From contig CANRFN010000003.1 in NCBI GenBank assembly GCA_947629915.1, positions 1-64,000 on the forward strand: a DNA stretch of 64,000 nucleotides, written 5' to 3'. Under the pieces are notes generated by a model. That model did not search any database and was not told the DNA's origin. It worked only from the letters and a program-made list of their open reading frames with translations. The DNA comes from an uncultured Oscillospiraceae bacterium (GTDB lineage Bacteria > Bacillota > Clostridia > Oscillospirales > Oscillospiraceae). A program made the translations under genes and the position numbers. This document shows positions 51,574-60,503 of this stretch, piece after piece; within the stretch, counting starts at the first letter, position 1, and each line of letters begins with the position of its first letter.

Positions 51574-53115
51574 ATGAAAAAGGTTCTAACAAACATCGGA
51601 AAGATTCTCTTTCACCGGGTGGGCATCGTGGCGGTGCTGATCATCGCCCAGCTGCTGCTGTACTTCTGGATGCTGGCGGCGGCCATCGATGCCGCCCCCA
51701 TCTACGGGGCGCTGATGGTGGCCCTGTCCGCCGCCACCGTGCTGTGGATCGTAACCCGGCGGAACAACCCCGGCTACCAGATCGGGTGGATCATCATCGT
51801 GCTGGTGCTGATGCCGCTGGGCTCTGCGGCCTATCTGCTGCTGGGGGGCAACCGCCTGTCCCGGTTCAACCAGAGGAGGCTGCGCACCATGGAGAACCAG
51901 ATGCGCCGCCACCTCCAGCCGGAGTGCGGCCGCTCGGACTCTCTGGCCGAGCTCATGGGAGAGGACGCCGGCTGCATGGCCCACTATCTGGAGCAGACCA
52001 TGTACTGCCCGGTGTACGGCAACACCCGCACCAAGTACTATCCCCTGGGGGACGCCGCCCTCCAGGACATCCTGGACGCCCTCCGGCAGGCGAAGCACTA
52101 CATCTTCGTGGAGTACTTCATCATCGAGGAGGGCACCTTCTGGGGCTCCGTGCTGAAAGTCCTCCAGGAGAAGGCCAAGAGCGGGGTAGAGGTCCGGGTG
52201 ATCTACGATGACATCGGCTCCATCGTAAAGCTCCCCTACGACTACCCCAACACCCTGGAGGCCATGGGCATCCACTGCCGGGTGTTCAACCGCTTTGTGC
52301 CGGTGGTGTCCATGCGCCAGAACAACCGGGACCACCGCAAGTATCTCATCGTGGACGGGGAGACCGCCTTCACCGGCGGCATCAACATGGCAGACGAGTA
52401 CATCAACGTGAAGCGGGTGTTCGGCCACTGGAAAGACGCCGCCATCCGGCTGGAGGGGGATGCGGTCTGGTCCATGGCGGTGTCCTTTCTGGCCATGTGG
52501 GACTTCACCGTGAGCGAGCGGGAGCAGTTTCAGAACTTCCGCCCGCGGCCTTCCCACGGCGGCACCCAGGGCTACGTCCAGCCCTATCACGACTGCCCCT
52601 GGGACAACGAGCCGGTGGGGCAGACGGTGTACCTCAACCTGATCTACCGGGCCAAGCGGTACATCTACATCACCACCCCCTATCTGGTGCTGGACTACTC
52701 CCTCACCACCGGCCTTGTGGCGGCGGCCAAGAGCGGGGTGGACGTGCGGATCATCACGCCCCACATCCCGGACAAGAAGTACGTCTTCGAGCTCACCCGC
52801 TCCTATTACCGGGACCTGCTGGAGGCGGGGGTGCAGATCTTTGAGTACGCCCCGGGCTTCATCCACTCCAAGAACTTCGTCGTGGACGACAAATTCGCCA
52901 CGGTGGGCACCGTGAACCTGGACTACCGCTCCATGTTCCTCCACTTTGAAAACGGCGTGCTGCTCTACGGCACCCCCTCCGTGGAGGACATCCGGGACGA
53001 CTTCCTGGAGACCCAGACCAAGAGCCTGATGGTTACCATGGCAGACTGCAATGCCGTCCCCTGGCCCCGCAGGGCCATGCGCAGCGCCCTTCGGGTGCTG
53101 GCACCGCTGCTGTAG
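51574..53115 (+). CDS. cls: Cardiolipin synthase (phospholipase D family)
   Basis: A 513-residue membrane enzyme joining two phosphatidylglycerols. Two N-terminal helices are followed by a third hydrophobic segment and the two HKD motifs: HRKYLIVDG (~254) and HSKNFVVDD (~430). Length and layout match Firmicute Cls. The ribosome site is poor (GGGAGG 18 bases upstream). It lies 38 bases behind dnaE. Confidence 0.94.
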   Translation: MKKVLTNIGKILFHRVGIVAVLIIAQLLLYFWMLAAAIDAAPIYGALMVALSAATVLWIVTRRNNPGYQIGWIIIVLVLMPLGSAAYLLLGGNRLSRFNQRRLRTMENQMRRHLQPECGRSDSLAELMGEDAGCMAHYLEQTMYCPVYGNTRTKYYPLGDAALQDILDALRQAKHYIFVEYFIIEEGTFWGSVLKVLQEKAKSGVEVRVIYDDIGSIVKLPYDYPNTLEAMGIHCRVFNRFVPVVSMRQNNRDHRKYLIVDGETAFTGGINMADEYINVKRVFGHWKDAAIRLEGDAVWSMAVSFLAMWDFTVSEREQFQNFRPRPSHGGTQGYVQPYHDCPWDNEPVGQTVYLNLIYRAKRYIYITTPYLVLDYSLTTGLVAAAKSGVDVRIITPHIPDKKYVFELTRSYYRDLLEAGVQIFEYAPGFIHSKNFVVDDKFATVGTVNLDYRSMFLHFENGVLLYGTPSVEDIRDDFLETQTKSLMVTMADCNAVPWPRRAMRSALRVLAPLL

Positions 53116-53142
53116 CGGGGGAATCAGACACAGTTGAGACGA

Positions 53143-53179
53143 GCAAAAGGCGCTGGCAAAATTCGCCAGCGCCTTTTGC
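53143..53179. terminator. Bidirectional terminator
   Basis: A 15-bp perfect stem GCAAAAGGCGCTGGC/GCCAGCGCCTTTTGC with a 7-nt loop. T and A runs lie inside the stem arms. It separates convergent cls and pnkp. Confidence 0.8.
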
Positions 53180-53241
53180 GCACTTGTGGGGCGGTCCGGG
53201 AGACCGCTCTGTTTGTTTCGATGCGGGGTAGGGCAGGCCTC

Positions 53242-55809
53242 TCAGAGGCGGGGGTCCACCGGTTCGCTCTCCAGGGCCAGCACCCCGAAGGCGCACTGGT
53301 GCACCCGGTACAGGGGCTCCCCCTGGACAAAGCGGGTGAGGGATTCCATCCCCAGGGAGAACTCCTTCAGGGCCAGGGACTGCTTCCGATACAGGGAGCG
53401 GACCTTAAGACGCCTGAGGTGGTCCTCCTGCAGGTACTCCGCCCCGTAGATGATGCGGAGGTACTCCCGGCCTCTGCACTTCACCGCCGGCTGCAGCAGT
53501 CTGCCGTTGCCCCAGGCCGTGAAGGTCTCTGGCTTTACAACCATTCCCTCGCCGCCGCGCTCCGTGAGGGCAGTCCACCAGTCCACAGCCTTTTGCACGC
53601 TGGCCTCGTCCCCGGTGTCCACCACCAGGTACGGCGTCTCCAGAAAGATGGGATCCCGGCCGGTGATGTACTTGCGGATGGTCTCCATGTGCCAGACATG
53701 GGTCTTGTCCTGGAATACCCGCCCCTCTACGGCCAACACATGGAAGGGGGCAATCCGGATGTCCTCCAGATTCCGCACCGTCCAGCAGTACTGCTGGTAT
53801 GCGCTCTTGTACCGGCGGAGGTCCTCCAGCCGCCCCTGATAGCGCGTCAGGAGGGCGGTGAGGTCCACGCTGTTTGGGGCCTCCGGGTCCAACCGGGGAA
53901 TGTCCCGGGATGCCGCCTGGGCCAGCACAGCGGTGGCGGCCTCCAGCCCGGCGATGCCGGCATAGCCCGTGGGGGCGTACTGCCTCCGCAACAGCCCCTG
54001 GGCCTTCTCAGACCAGGGCATGAGCTCCGTGTCCAGGCACACCCAGTCTGTCTCCATCTCCGCCCAGAAGCCGGTCTCGGTGAGCACGGCGGAGAGCCGG
54101 TCCAGAAGGGCGGTCTCCGTCTCCTTCTCCTGGAAGAAGGCCCGGCCGGTGCGGGTGTAGAGGATACCCCGGGTGCCGTCCTGGACGCCGAAGCGCCGCC
54201 GGGCGGTGTCCGCGTCCCGGCAGAGGACGATCACCGCACGGGAGCCCATGTGCTTCTGCTCGCAGACCGCGGTGGCGATGCCGTTGTTCCGGTAGTACGC
54301 CAGGGCCTCCAGGGGGTGCTCCAGATAGCCGTCCAGTTTGCTGGTCTCGCAGGGAGACATGGTGGGCGGGAGGTAGATGAGCCAGTGGGGATCTGCCGCA
54401 TACCGGGACATGATCTCCAGGGCGGCCGCGGCGTTGTTCTCGTGGACGTCCACAGAGAGGCCCAGGGCGGTCTCCAGGTGCATCTTCTGGTTAAAGTCCT
54501 CCACGGTGAGAAGATCCCCCAGGTCCTCTCCCGGGGCTTGCGCGTCCAGGGGCTTTGCGGGCTCGTAGTACTGCCGCCTGGCCGGGACAGAGACCAGGTC
54601 CATCTCGGGGTACCGGAGGGCAGTGAGCTTCCCGCCGAAGACGCAGCCGGTGTCGATGCAGTAGGTGCGGTTCTCCACCTTCACCTCCCGCCGGGCGATG
54701 TGGCCAAAGACCACCGCCGCATTGCCACGATATTCTGCGGCCCAATTGAGGCGCACCGGCAGGCCGTATTGGTCTGTCTCCCCGGTGGTCTCCCCGTAGA
54801 GGCAGAAGGCCCGGATTTTGCCGGAGGATCTGCCGATGTACTCCTGCTTCAGGCCGGCGTGGGACACCACCAGTTTGCCCCCGTCCAGCCAGTAGTACGC
54901 CACAAGGCCGTCCAGGAAGGAGCGCACCTCCATCCGGAAGGCATCGTCCCGGGCGTCCAGGGCGGCGATGGTCTCCTCCACGCCGTGGGTGCGGGAGATG
55001 TTCTTGCCGAAGAGGTATTTCAGCAGCTTCACATCGTGGTTGCCCGCCACCGCGAGGGCAGTACCGGCCTTCCCCATGTCCATCACCAGGCGCAGCACGT
55101 CCATGCTCCGGGGACCTCTGTCTGTAAAGTCCCCCAGAAAGACGGCCTTGCGGCCGGCGGGGTGGCGGTATGTACCGTCCGCCTTCTCATAGCCCAGTTT
55201 TGCCAGCAGCTCCTCCAGCTCATCGCAGCAGCCGTGGACATCTCCGATGACGTCAAAGGGGCCGGTGTCCTCCCGGTGATCGTTCCAGAGCTTGGTGCGC
55301 ACGATCTCCACGTTGTCCGCCTGCTCCTGGGAGGTGATCTCGTAGACGAAGGAGAAGCCGTCCCGCCTCAGGTATTTCACGCATCTCCGGGTGTCCCGGG
55401 CATGCTGGCGCACCACCCGGTCCGGGATGCGGTGGTCCGTCCGGGCCCGATTCCGCTCCAGAAGGGTCTCCTCCGGCAGGTTCATCACGATGGCCACCGG
55501 GTGGACGTTCTGCTCCCTGGCGCAGTCCAGGATCTGTTTGCGGGCGCTCTGCTGCAGGCTGGTGGCATCGATCACGGTGAGCTTGCGGTTGCCGAGGCGC
55601 TTGTTGGCGGCGTAGAAGAGCAGATCAAAGGCGTCTTTGGAGGCGCTCTGGTCGTCCGGGTTGTCTGAGACCATGCCCCGGAAGAAGTCTGCGCTCAGCA
55701 CCTCTGTGGGCTTGAAATAGCGCTGGGCAAAGGTGGACTTCCCGGAGGAGGTGCTGCCCACCATGGCCACCAGGGCAAACTCCGGGATCTCGATTTTGAA
55801 CTTATCCAT
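53242..55809 (-). CDS. pnkp: Polynucleotide kinase-phosphatase Pnkp (RNA repair)
   Basis: An 855-residue three-domain enzyme. The kinase has P-loop GSTSSGKST (18-26). The metallophosphatase has GDVHGCCDEL (~190), GDFTDRGP (~229) and AGNHD (~255). The C-terminal ligase-like nucleotidyltransferase has motif I EQKHMGSR with the adenylated Lys (~518). It restores 5'-phosphate and 3'-OH ends on cleaved RNA; ligation needs Hen1. The ATG at 55809 overlaps the hen1 end by eight bases. Confidence 0.94.
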   Translation of the reverse strand: MDKFKIEIPEFALVAMVGSTSSGKSTFAQRYFKPTEVLSADFFRGMVSDNPDDQSASKDAFDLLFYAANKRLGNRKLTVIDATSLQQSARKQILDCAREQNVHPVAIVMNLPEETLLERNRARTDHRIPDRVVRQHARDTRRCVKYLRRDGFSFVYEITSQEQADNVEIVRTKLWNDHREDTGPFDVIGDVHGCCDELEELLAKLGYEKADGTYRHPAGRKAVFLGDFTDRGPRSMDVLRLVMDMGKAGTALAVAGNHDVKLLKYLFGKNISRTHGVEETIAALDARDDAFRMEVRSFLDGLVAYYWLDGGKLVVSHAGLKQEYIGRSSGKIRAFCLYGETTGETDQYGLPVRLNWAAEYRGNAAVVFGHIARREVKVENRTYCIDTGCVFGGKLTALRYPEMDLVSVPARRQYYEPAKPLDAQAPGEDLGDLLTVEDFNQKMHLETALGLSVDVHENNAAAALEIMSRYAADPHWLIYLPPTMSPCETSKLDGYLEHPLEALAYYRNNGIATAVCEQKHMGSRAVIVLCRDADTARRRFGVQDGTRGILYTRTGRAFFQEKETETALLDRLSAVLTETGFWAEMETDWVCLDTELMPWSEKAQGLLRRQYAPTGYAGIAGLEAATAVLAQAASRDIPRLDPEAPNSVDLTALLTRYQGRLEDLRRYKSAYQQYCWTVRNLEDIRIAPFHVLAVEGRVFQDKTHVWHMETIRKYITGRDPIFLETPYLVVDTGDEASVQKAVDWWTALTERGGEGMVVKPETFTAWGNGRLLQPAVKCRGREYLRIIYGAEYLQEDHLRRLKVRSLYRKQSLALKEFSLGMESLTRFVQGEPLYRVHQCAFGVLALESEPVDPRL

Positions 55810-57244
55810 TTCTCGTGAACACCACCATCTGGGTTGGGCACCCGAAGTTTTCGTCCACCGCGCCGATGCCGCGGATCGCCGCAGTGTATCCATAGGTAGC
55901 GCAGACCCGCTCCGTCCAGGCGGCAAACTCCGCCCGGGTCCACTCAAAGCGGTGGTCTGAATGCCGCAGCGACCCGGGGGCCATGCCGTACACCGCGTTG
56001 TACTCCCGGTTGGGGGTGGTGAGCACCGCCGTCCTAGGCGCCACAAACCCGAACAGATTCCGCTCCAGGGCCGGCAGCCGATTGAGATCGATGTGCTCCA
56101 GCACCTCGATGACGCAGGCGCAGTCCATCCCGTCCATCCGCTTGTCTCGGTAGGTGAGAGAGCCCTGGAACAGGGTGAGCTTTTCTCTCTGGACTTCGGG
56201 CATCCGGTCCAGGTGCAGCCGCTTTGCCGCCTTCTCCAGGGCCATCACGGAGACATCGCAGGCGGTGATCTTCTGGATCTGGGGCTCTTTCAGCAGCAGG
56301 GCCACCAGGCGGCCCTCGCCGCAGCCGGCGTCCAGCACCGAGGCGGCGCCGCTGGCCAGCACCGCATTGCGCACCGCCTCCATGCGCAGGGTATTCAGAG
56401 ACACCGGCTTGTCCTGCTCCGCCGGGGCATCGTCCGATTCCGCAGCCGGGGTCTCTTCCGTCTCCTCGGACTCTTCCGTCTCCTCGTCCTCACCGGCGTC
56501 CTTCTCCGGCACATCCGTCTGGCGGAGCCGCTCCAGGGCCTCGTTGGCAAGGCCCCGCTTTTTGAAGAGGTAGCGCCTGGTGATCCGCTCCCGCTCCGGG
56601 TGGGCGGCCAGCCAGCCCTCCCCGTGGCTCAGAAGCTTGCGGATCTCATCGGCGGAGGTGTAATAGTGCTTCTGTCGATCGAAGACGGGGATCAGCACGT
56701 AGAGGTGGTGCAATAGGGCAGAGAGCAGCACCTTGCCACGAATGGTGAGGGTGATGTACGGGGACATCCCCCACTCCGGGAAGGCGTCTGTGAGCAGGCC
56801 CCTTTTCGTCTCCACGGTGTAGCCCAGGGGTTCAAAGAGTTTCCGGGCCAGCTCCTCATCGCCCCGGTCCTTGAGACAGGGCAGGGTGGCGGTGAGCTGC
56901 AGCGGGGTCTTGGCTAGATCGGGGAACTTGTCACAGCGGCCGGACATGGCAGTGCCGAACACTTTGGAGATGGCAGTGCTCAGAAAGGAAGTGGCCGCAT
57001 AGGGTCTGTCGTTGACGTAGTCGAAGAGGCCGGGCACTCCGCTGCCCTCTTTGCCTTTCGCCAGGTCCAGGGGGTCGATGTCCAACAGCAGGGCCGCGGT
57101 GGTACGGGCATCGCTCACCTCCGGGTAGAAGACGTAGGCCTTGCCGAAAGACAGGGAAAAGGCCTGGGGCCGGTCTGGGTTTTTGAACAGCAGATAGCCC
57201 AGATCCTGGGTGTGGCTGCCCTCATAGGTGATGGTCAGGAGCAT
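55802..57244 (-). CDS. hen1: RNA 3'-terminal 2'-O-methyltransferase Hen1
   Basis: A 480-residue protein. The N-terminal bacterial Hen1 domain (1-240), which activates the Pnkp ligase, is joined by an acidic linker (~250-290, rich in Glu/Asp/Thr) to the methyltransferase: VLDAGCGEGRLVALLL (~305), EVLEHIDL (~378) and HRFEWTRAEF (~440), which hold the metal-binding Glu/His set. It methylates the repaired 3' end so it cannot be cut again. ATG 57244 follows GAGAGGAG. Confidence 0.94.
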   Translation of the reverse strand: MLLTITYEGSHTQDLGYLLFKNPDRPQAFSLSFGKAYVFYPEVSDARTTAALLLDIDPLDLAKGKEGSGVPGLFDYVNDRPYAATSFLSTAISKVFGTAMSGRCDKFPDLAKTPLQLTATLPCLKDRGDEELARKLFEPLGYTVETKRGLLTDAFPEWGMSPYITLTIRGKVLLSALLHHLYVLIPVFDRQKHYYTSADEIRKLLSHGEGWLAAHPERERITRRYLFKKRGLANEALERLRQTDVPEKDAGEDEETEESEETEETPAAESDDAPAEQDKPVSLNTLRMEAVRNAVLASGAASVLDAGCGEGRLVALLLKEPQIQKITACDVSVMALEKAAKRLHLDRMPEVQREKLTLFQGSLTYRDKRMDGMDCACVIEVLEHIDLNRLPALERNLFGFVAPRTAVLTTPNREYNAVYGMAPGSLRHSDHRFEWTRAEFAAWTERVCATYGYTAAIRGIGAVDENFGCPTQMVVFTRNG

Positions 57245-57325
57245 GCCGCATCACTCCTCTCTGGCGCGGGGTCCTGCCTTGGCAGGGGCGCCGTTCCGGC
57301 ATGAAAACTGCATCACGTTCGGTCT

Positions 57326-57354
57326 ATTATAGGGGGCCGCCGGGAGGCTGTCAA
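57326..57354 (-). promoter_or_regulatory. Consensus SigA promoter of hen1-pnkp
   Basis: A perfect TTGACA (57354-57349), 17-nt spacer and perfect TATAAT (57331-57326) on the minus strand. It implies strong or constitutive expression unless repressed. Confidence 0.85.
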
Positions 57355-57390
57355 GTGAACTGCTGGTTCACAACCGCCCGCAATGTGGGA

Positions 57391-57423
57391 AAAACCGGGG
57401 CATCCCGCTGTGAGATGCCCCGG
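57391..57423 (-). terminator. Terminator of the purine operon
   Basis: A 10-bp stem CCGGGGCATC/GATGCCCCGG with a 9-nt loop (57395-57423), followed on the minus strand by TTTTTCCC. Confidence 0.82.
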
Positions 57424-57438
57424 CTTTTGGGGGAGAGA

Positions 57439-58701
57439 TTAAAATGCGTGGCCGATGTCGGTGCGCATGTGCATATCCTTAAAGGAGATATGCTTGGCGG
57501 CCTCATAGGAGGCCTCGATGGCGTCCTCCAGATTGGCTGCGGTGCAGGTCACCCCCAGCACCCGGCCGCCGTTGGTGAGAACCTCGCCCTCCGGGCCCAG
57601 TTTGGTGCCGGCGTGGAAGACCATGGAGGTCTTGCCCGCCTCCTCCAGACCGGTGATGGGATATCCCTTCTGATAGGACAGGGGGTAGCCGCCGGAGGCC
57701 AGTACCAGGCAGCAGGCAGCGCCATCGCGCCAGCGGATGTCGCACTGGTCCAGGGTGCCGTTTCGGCAGGCCAGCATGATGTCCAGAAGGTCGGTGTCCA
57801 GCAGAGACAGCACCGCCTGGCACTCCGGGTCGCCGAAGCGGGCGTTGTACTCCACCACCTTGGGGCCCTCCGGGGTGAGCATCAGGCCGAAGTACAGCAC
57901 GCCGTGGAAGGGGCGCCCCTCCGCCTTCAGGGCCTGCACCGTGGGGAGAAAGATCTCGTCCATGCAGCGCTGGGCGATCTCCGGGGTGTACTGGGGCGGC
58001 GGGGTGATGGCGCCCATGCCGCCGGTGTTGGGACCCCGGTTGCCGTTGAAGGCCCGCTTGTGGTCCTGGCTGGGGGGCATGGGGGAGACGTGCTCGCCGT
58101 CCACAAAGGCCAGCACCGTGACCTCGGGGCCGGTCATGCACTCCTCGATGACAAGGGTGGTGCCGGCATCGCCGAACTTCCGGCCTTCCATCATCTCGGC
58201 GGCGGCCAGTTTGGCCTCGTCCTCGGTCTGGGCCACGGTGACGCCCTTGCCTAGAGCCAGGCCGTCTGCCTTTACCACGATGGGGGCGCCCTGCTGCTCA
58301 ATGTACTTGAGGGCGCTGTCCAGGTCGTGGAAGGTGCCGGATTTCGCCGTGGGGATGTGATACTGTTCCATCAGCGCCTTGGAGAAGGCCTTGCTGGCCT
58401 CCACAATGGCGGCGTTCTTTCGGGGGCCGAAGGCGGGGATGCCCGCCTCCTCCAGGGCGTCCACCATGCCCATGGCCAGGGGATCGTCCGGGGCCACCAC
58501 CACGAAGTCCATGGCGTTCTCCCTGGCCCAGGAGACCATGCCGTCCACATCGGTGGCGCCCACGTTGACGCACTTGGCCACCGAGGCAATGCCGCCGTTG
58601 CCGGGGGCGCAGTACAGTTCCTGCACCTTCGGGGACTGAGACAGCTTCCAGCAGATGGCGTGTTCCCGCCCGCCGGAGCCCACTACCAGTACTTTCATCA
58701 C
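57439..58701 (-). CDS. purD: Phosphoribosylamine-glycine ligase PurD
   Basis: A 420-residue ATP-grasp enzyme making GAR. Landmarks: KVLVVGSGGREHAICWKL (3-20), PDDPLAMGMVD (~76), ADGLALGKGV (~144) and RFGDPECQAVL (~290). It is the last gene of the purine operon, with the terminator directly after it. Confidence 0.96.
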   Translation of the reverse strand: MMKVLVVGSGGREHAICWKLSQSPKVQELYCAPGNGGIASVAKCVNVGATDVDGMVSWARENAMDFVVVAPDDPLAMGMVDALEEAGIPAFGPRKNAAIVEASKAFSKALMEQYHIPTAKSGTFHDLDSALKYIEQQGAPIVVKADGLALGKGVTVAQTEDEAKLAAAEMMEGRKFGDAGTTLVIEECMTGPEVTVLAFVDGEHVSPMPPSQDHKRAFNGNRGPNTGGMGAITPPPQYTPEIAQRCMDEIFLPTVQALKAEGRPFHGVLYFGLMLTPEGPKVVEYNARFGDPECQAVLSLLDTDLLDIMLACRNGTLDQCDIRWRDGAACCLVLASGGYPLSYQKGYPITGLEEAGKTSMVFHAGTKLGPEGEVLTNGGRVLGVTCTAANLEDAIEASYEAAKHISFKDMHMRTDIGHAF

Positions 58702-58716
58702 AAACTCCTCCGCTTC

Positions 58717-59889
58717 TCAGTGATGGAAAAGACGCATGCCGGTGAAGGCCATCACGATGCCGTACCTGTCGCAGGCCTGGATCACCGCATCGTCCCGGAT
58801 GGACCCGCCGGGCTGTGCGATATACTGCACGCCGGACTTTCGGGCCCGCTCCACGTTGTCCCCAAAGGGGAAGAAGGCGTCCGAGCCCACGGAGACGCCG
58901 CTGAGGGTGGCAATCCAGGCCTTTTTCTCCTCCGGCAGCAGGGGCTCCGGCCGGCTCACGAAGATCTCCTGCCAGGCGCCGTCTGCCAGCACGTCCTCAT
59001 ACTCGTCCGAGATGTAAACATCGATGGCGTTGTCCCGGTTGGGGCGGCGGATCCCGGGCTTAAAGGGCAGAGCCAATACCTTCGGGTGCTGGCGGAGCAT
59101 CCAGGTGTCCGCCTTGTTGCCGGCGAGGCGGGTGCAGTGAATGCGGCTCTGCTGTCCGGCGCCCACGCCGATGGTCTGGCCGTCCTTCACATAGCACACG
59201 GAGTTGGACTGGGTGTATTTCAGGGTGAGCAGCGCCAGGAGGAGGTCCTTCTTCGCGGCGTCCGGGAGGTCTTTGTTCTCCGTGACGATGTTCTCCAGCA
59301 GGCCCTCGTGGATCTCAAAGGCGTTGTATCCCTGCTCGAAGGTGATGCCGTAGATGTTGCGGCGCTCGATGGGGGCGGGCTCGTAGGCGGGGTCGATCTG
59401 CACCACGTTGTATCCGCCCTTGCGCTTGGTCTTCAGGATCTCCAGGGCCTCATCGGTGTAGCCCGGGGCGATGACGCCGTCCGAGACCTCCAGGGCCAGG
59501 AATCTGGCGGTGGGGGCATCGCAGACATCGCTGAGGGCCGCCCAGTCCCCGTAGGAGGAGAGGCGGTCGCAGCCGCGGGCCTTGATGTAGGCCCGGGCGA
59601 TGGGGGAGGTGTCCAGGCCCTCGGCAAAGTAGATCTTCTGCTGGGTCTCGCTGAGGGGCGTGCCCAGGGCGGCACCGGCGGGGGAGACGTGCTTAAAGGA
59701 TGCCGCTGCCGGCAGACCGGTGGCCTTGCGCAGTGCCTTCACCAGCTGCCAGGAGTTGAGGGCGTCCATGAAGTTGATGTAGCCTGGCTTCCCGTTCAGC
59801 ACCTGCAGAGGCAGCTCGCCGTTCTCCATGTAGATCCGGGCCGGCTTCTGATTGGGGTTACAGCCGTATTTCAATTCCAGTTCGGTCAC
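58717..59889 (-). CDS. purH: AICAR transformylase, stand-alone PurH C-domain
   Basis: A 390-residue protein matching only the formyltransferase part of PurH: LKYGCNPNQKPARIY at the start, AAASFKHVSPAGAALG (~61-76), TQSNSVCYVKDGQTIGVGAG (~227) and the C-terminal SDAFFPFGDNVERARKSGV. The N-terminal IMP-cyclohydrolase (MGS-like) domain is missing; that step is supplied by the separate protein at 60504-61205. GTG start, overlapping the ASCH stop (GTGA). Confidence 0.92.
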   Translation of the reverse strand: MTELELKYGCNPNQKPARIYMENGELPLQVLNGKPGYINFMDALNSWQLVKALRKATGLPAAASFKHVSPAGAALGTPLSETQQKIYFAEGLDTSPIARAYIKARGCDRLSSYGDWAALSDVCDAPTARFLALEVSDGVIAPGYTDEALEILKTKRKGGYNVVQIDPAYEPAPIERRNIYGITFEQGYNAFEIHEGLLENIVTENKDLPDAAKKDLLLALLTLKYTQSNSVCYVKDGQTIGVGAGQQSRIHCTRLAGNKADTWMLRQHPKVLALPFKPGIRRPNRDNAIDVYISDEYEDVLADGAWQEIFVSRPEPLLPEEKKAWIATLSGVSVGSDAFFPFGDNVERARKSGVQYIAQPGGSIRDDAVIQACDRYGIVMAFTGMRLFHH

Positions 59890-60362
59890 AGGTAATCGCT
59901 CTCCTTGTCATTGTTCGTCGGATAAACCAGTTCGAATTCCTCACAGACCACGGGCATGTCCTCGTCAAAGGTGAGGCCGGCCTCCCGCAGGGAGCGGGTG
60001 AAAAAGCGGCGGTGGATCTCCCGCCAGGTCTCCAGCGAGCGGTCTCCCTCCCCCTCCAGCCAGGCGTGGTTGGCGGAGACCTCCTTGAACGGCACCACGG
60101 TCACCCGGGTGGTGCGGATGATGCACACGGCCTCGCCGCTGCCGTCCAGGATGATGGAGAAGTCGCCGGGCTTGGGCAGCGCCTCGTGGTCCACCTCATA
60201 CAGGGGAAACGCCGAGGAAGTGGCGGTTTTCACACCGGTTCGCACCAGTTCGGCCAGACCGTCCGGGTCATCGCCCAGGGCATAGTCCGTGTATTCGCAG
60301 TTGCCGCCGGTGTAAGAACCGGTGGAAGCGGAGTACTCCGCCCACAGCTCCGGGGCGGTCAT
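59886..60362 (-). CDS. ASCH domain protein
   Basis: A 158-residue protein with the ASCH (PUA-like) fold pattern: VRTGVKTATSSAF (~41), LPKPGDFSIILDGSGEAVCI (~62) and a late GDRSLETWREIHRRFF (~109). ASCH proteins bind RNA or nucleotides, and some hydrolyse modified nucleosides (N4-acetylcytidine). It is coupled to AICAR transformylase downstream and to a 30-codon ORF upstream. Why it sits in the purine operon is unknown. Confidence 0.82.
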   Translation of the reverse strand: MTAPELWAEYSASTGSYTGGNCEYTDYALGDDPDGLAELVRTGVKTATSSAFPLYEVDHEALPKPGDFSIILDGSGEAVCIIRTTRVTVVPFKEVSANHAWLEGEGDRSLETWREIHRRFFTRSLREAGLTFDEDMPVVCEEFELVYPTNNDKESDYL

Positions 60363-60451
60363 CGGGGGACCTCCTCACGGCGCACTGCAGGGTTGCGCGG
60401 TTGGACTGCAGCCTTTTCCCCGAGGGGCACGTTGCGGGAAAGCTGTTTCAT
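60359..60451 (-). CDS. 30-codon leader ORF coupled to the ASCH gene
   Basis: ATG at 60451, eight bases after AGGAG, encodes 30 residues (MKQLSRNVPLGEKAAV, then a basic, Pro/Arg-rich end). Its stop overlaps the ASCH start (ATGA), and GAGGAGG for ASCH lies inside it. No family is recognisable. It may be a real microprotein or a coupling leader. Confidence 0.45.
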   Translation of the reverse strand: MKQLSRNVPLGEKAAVQPRNPAVRREEVPR

Positions 60452-60503
60452 AATGAAATCTCCTGTCTGCTGAAATTCCGGTTTCAACGGATCTCAACCG
60501 GGA

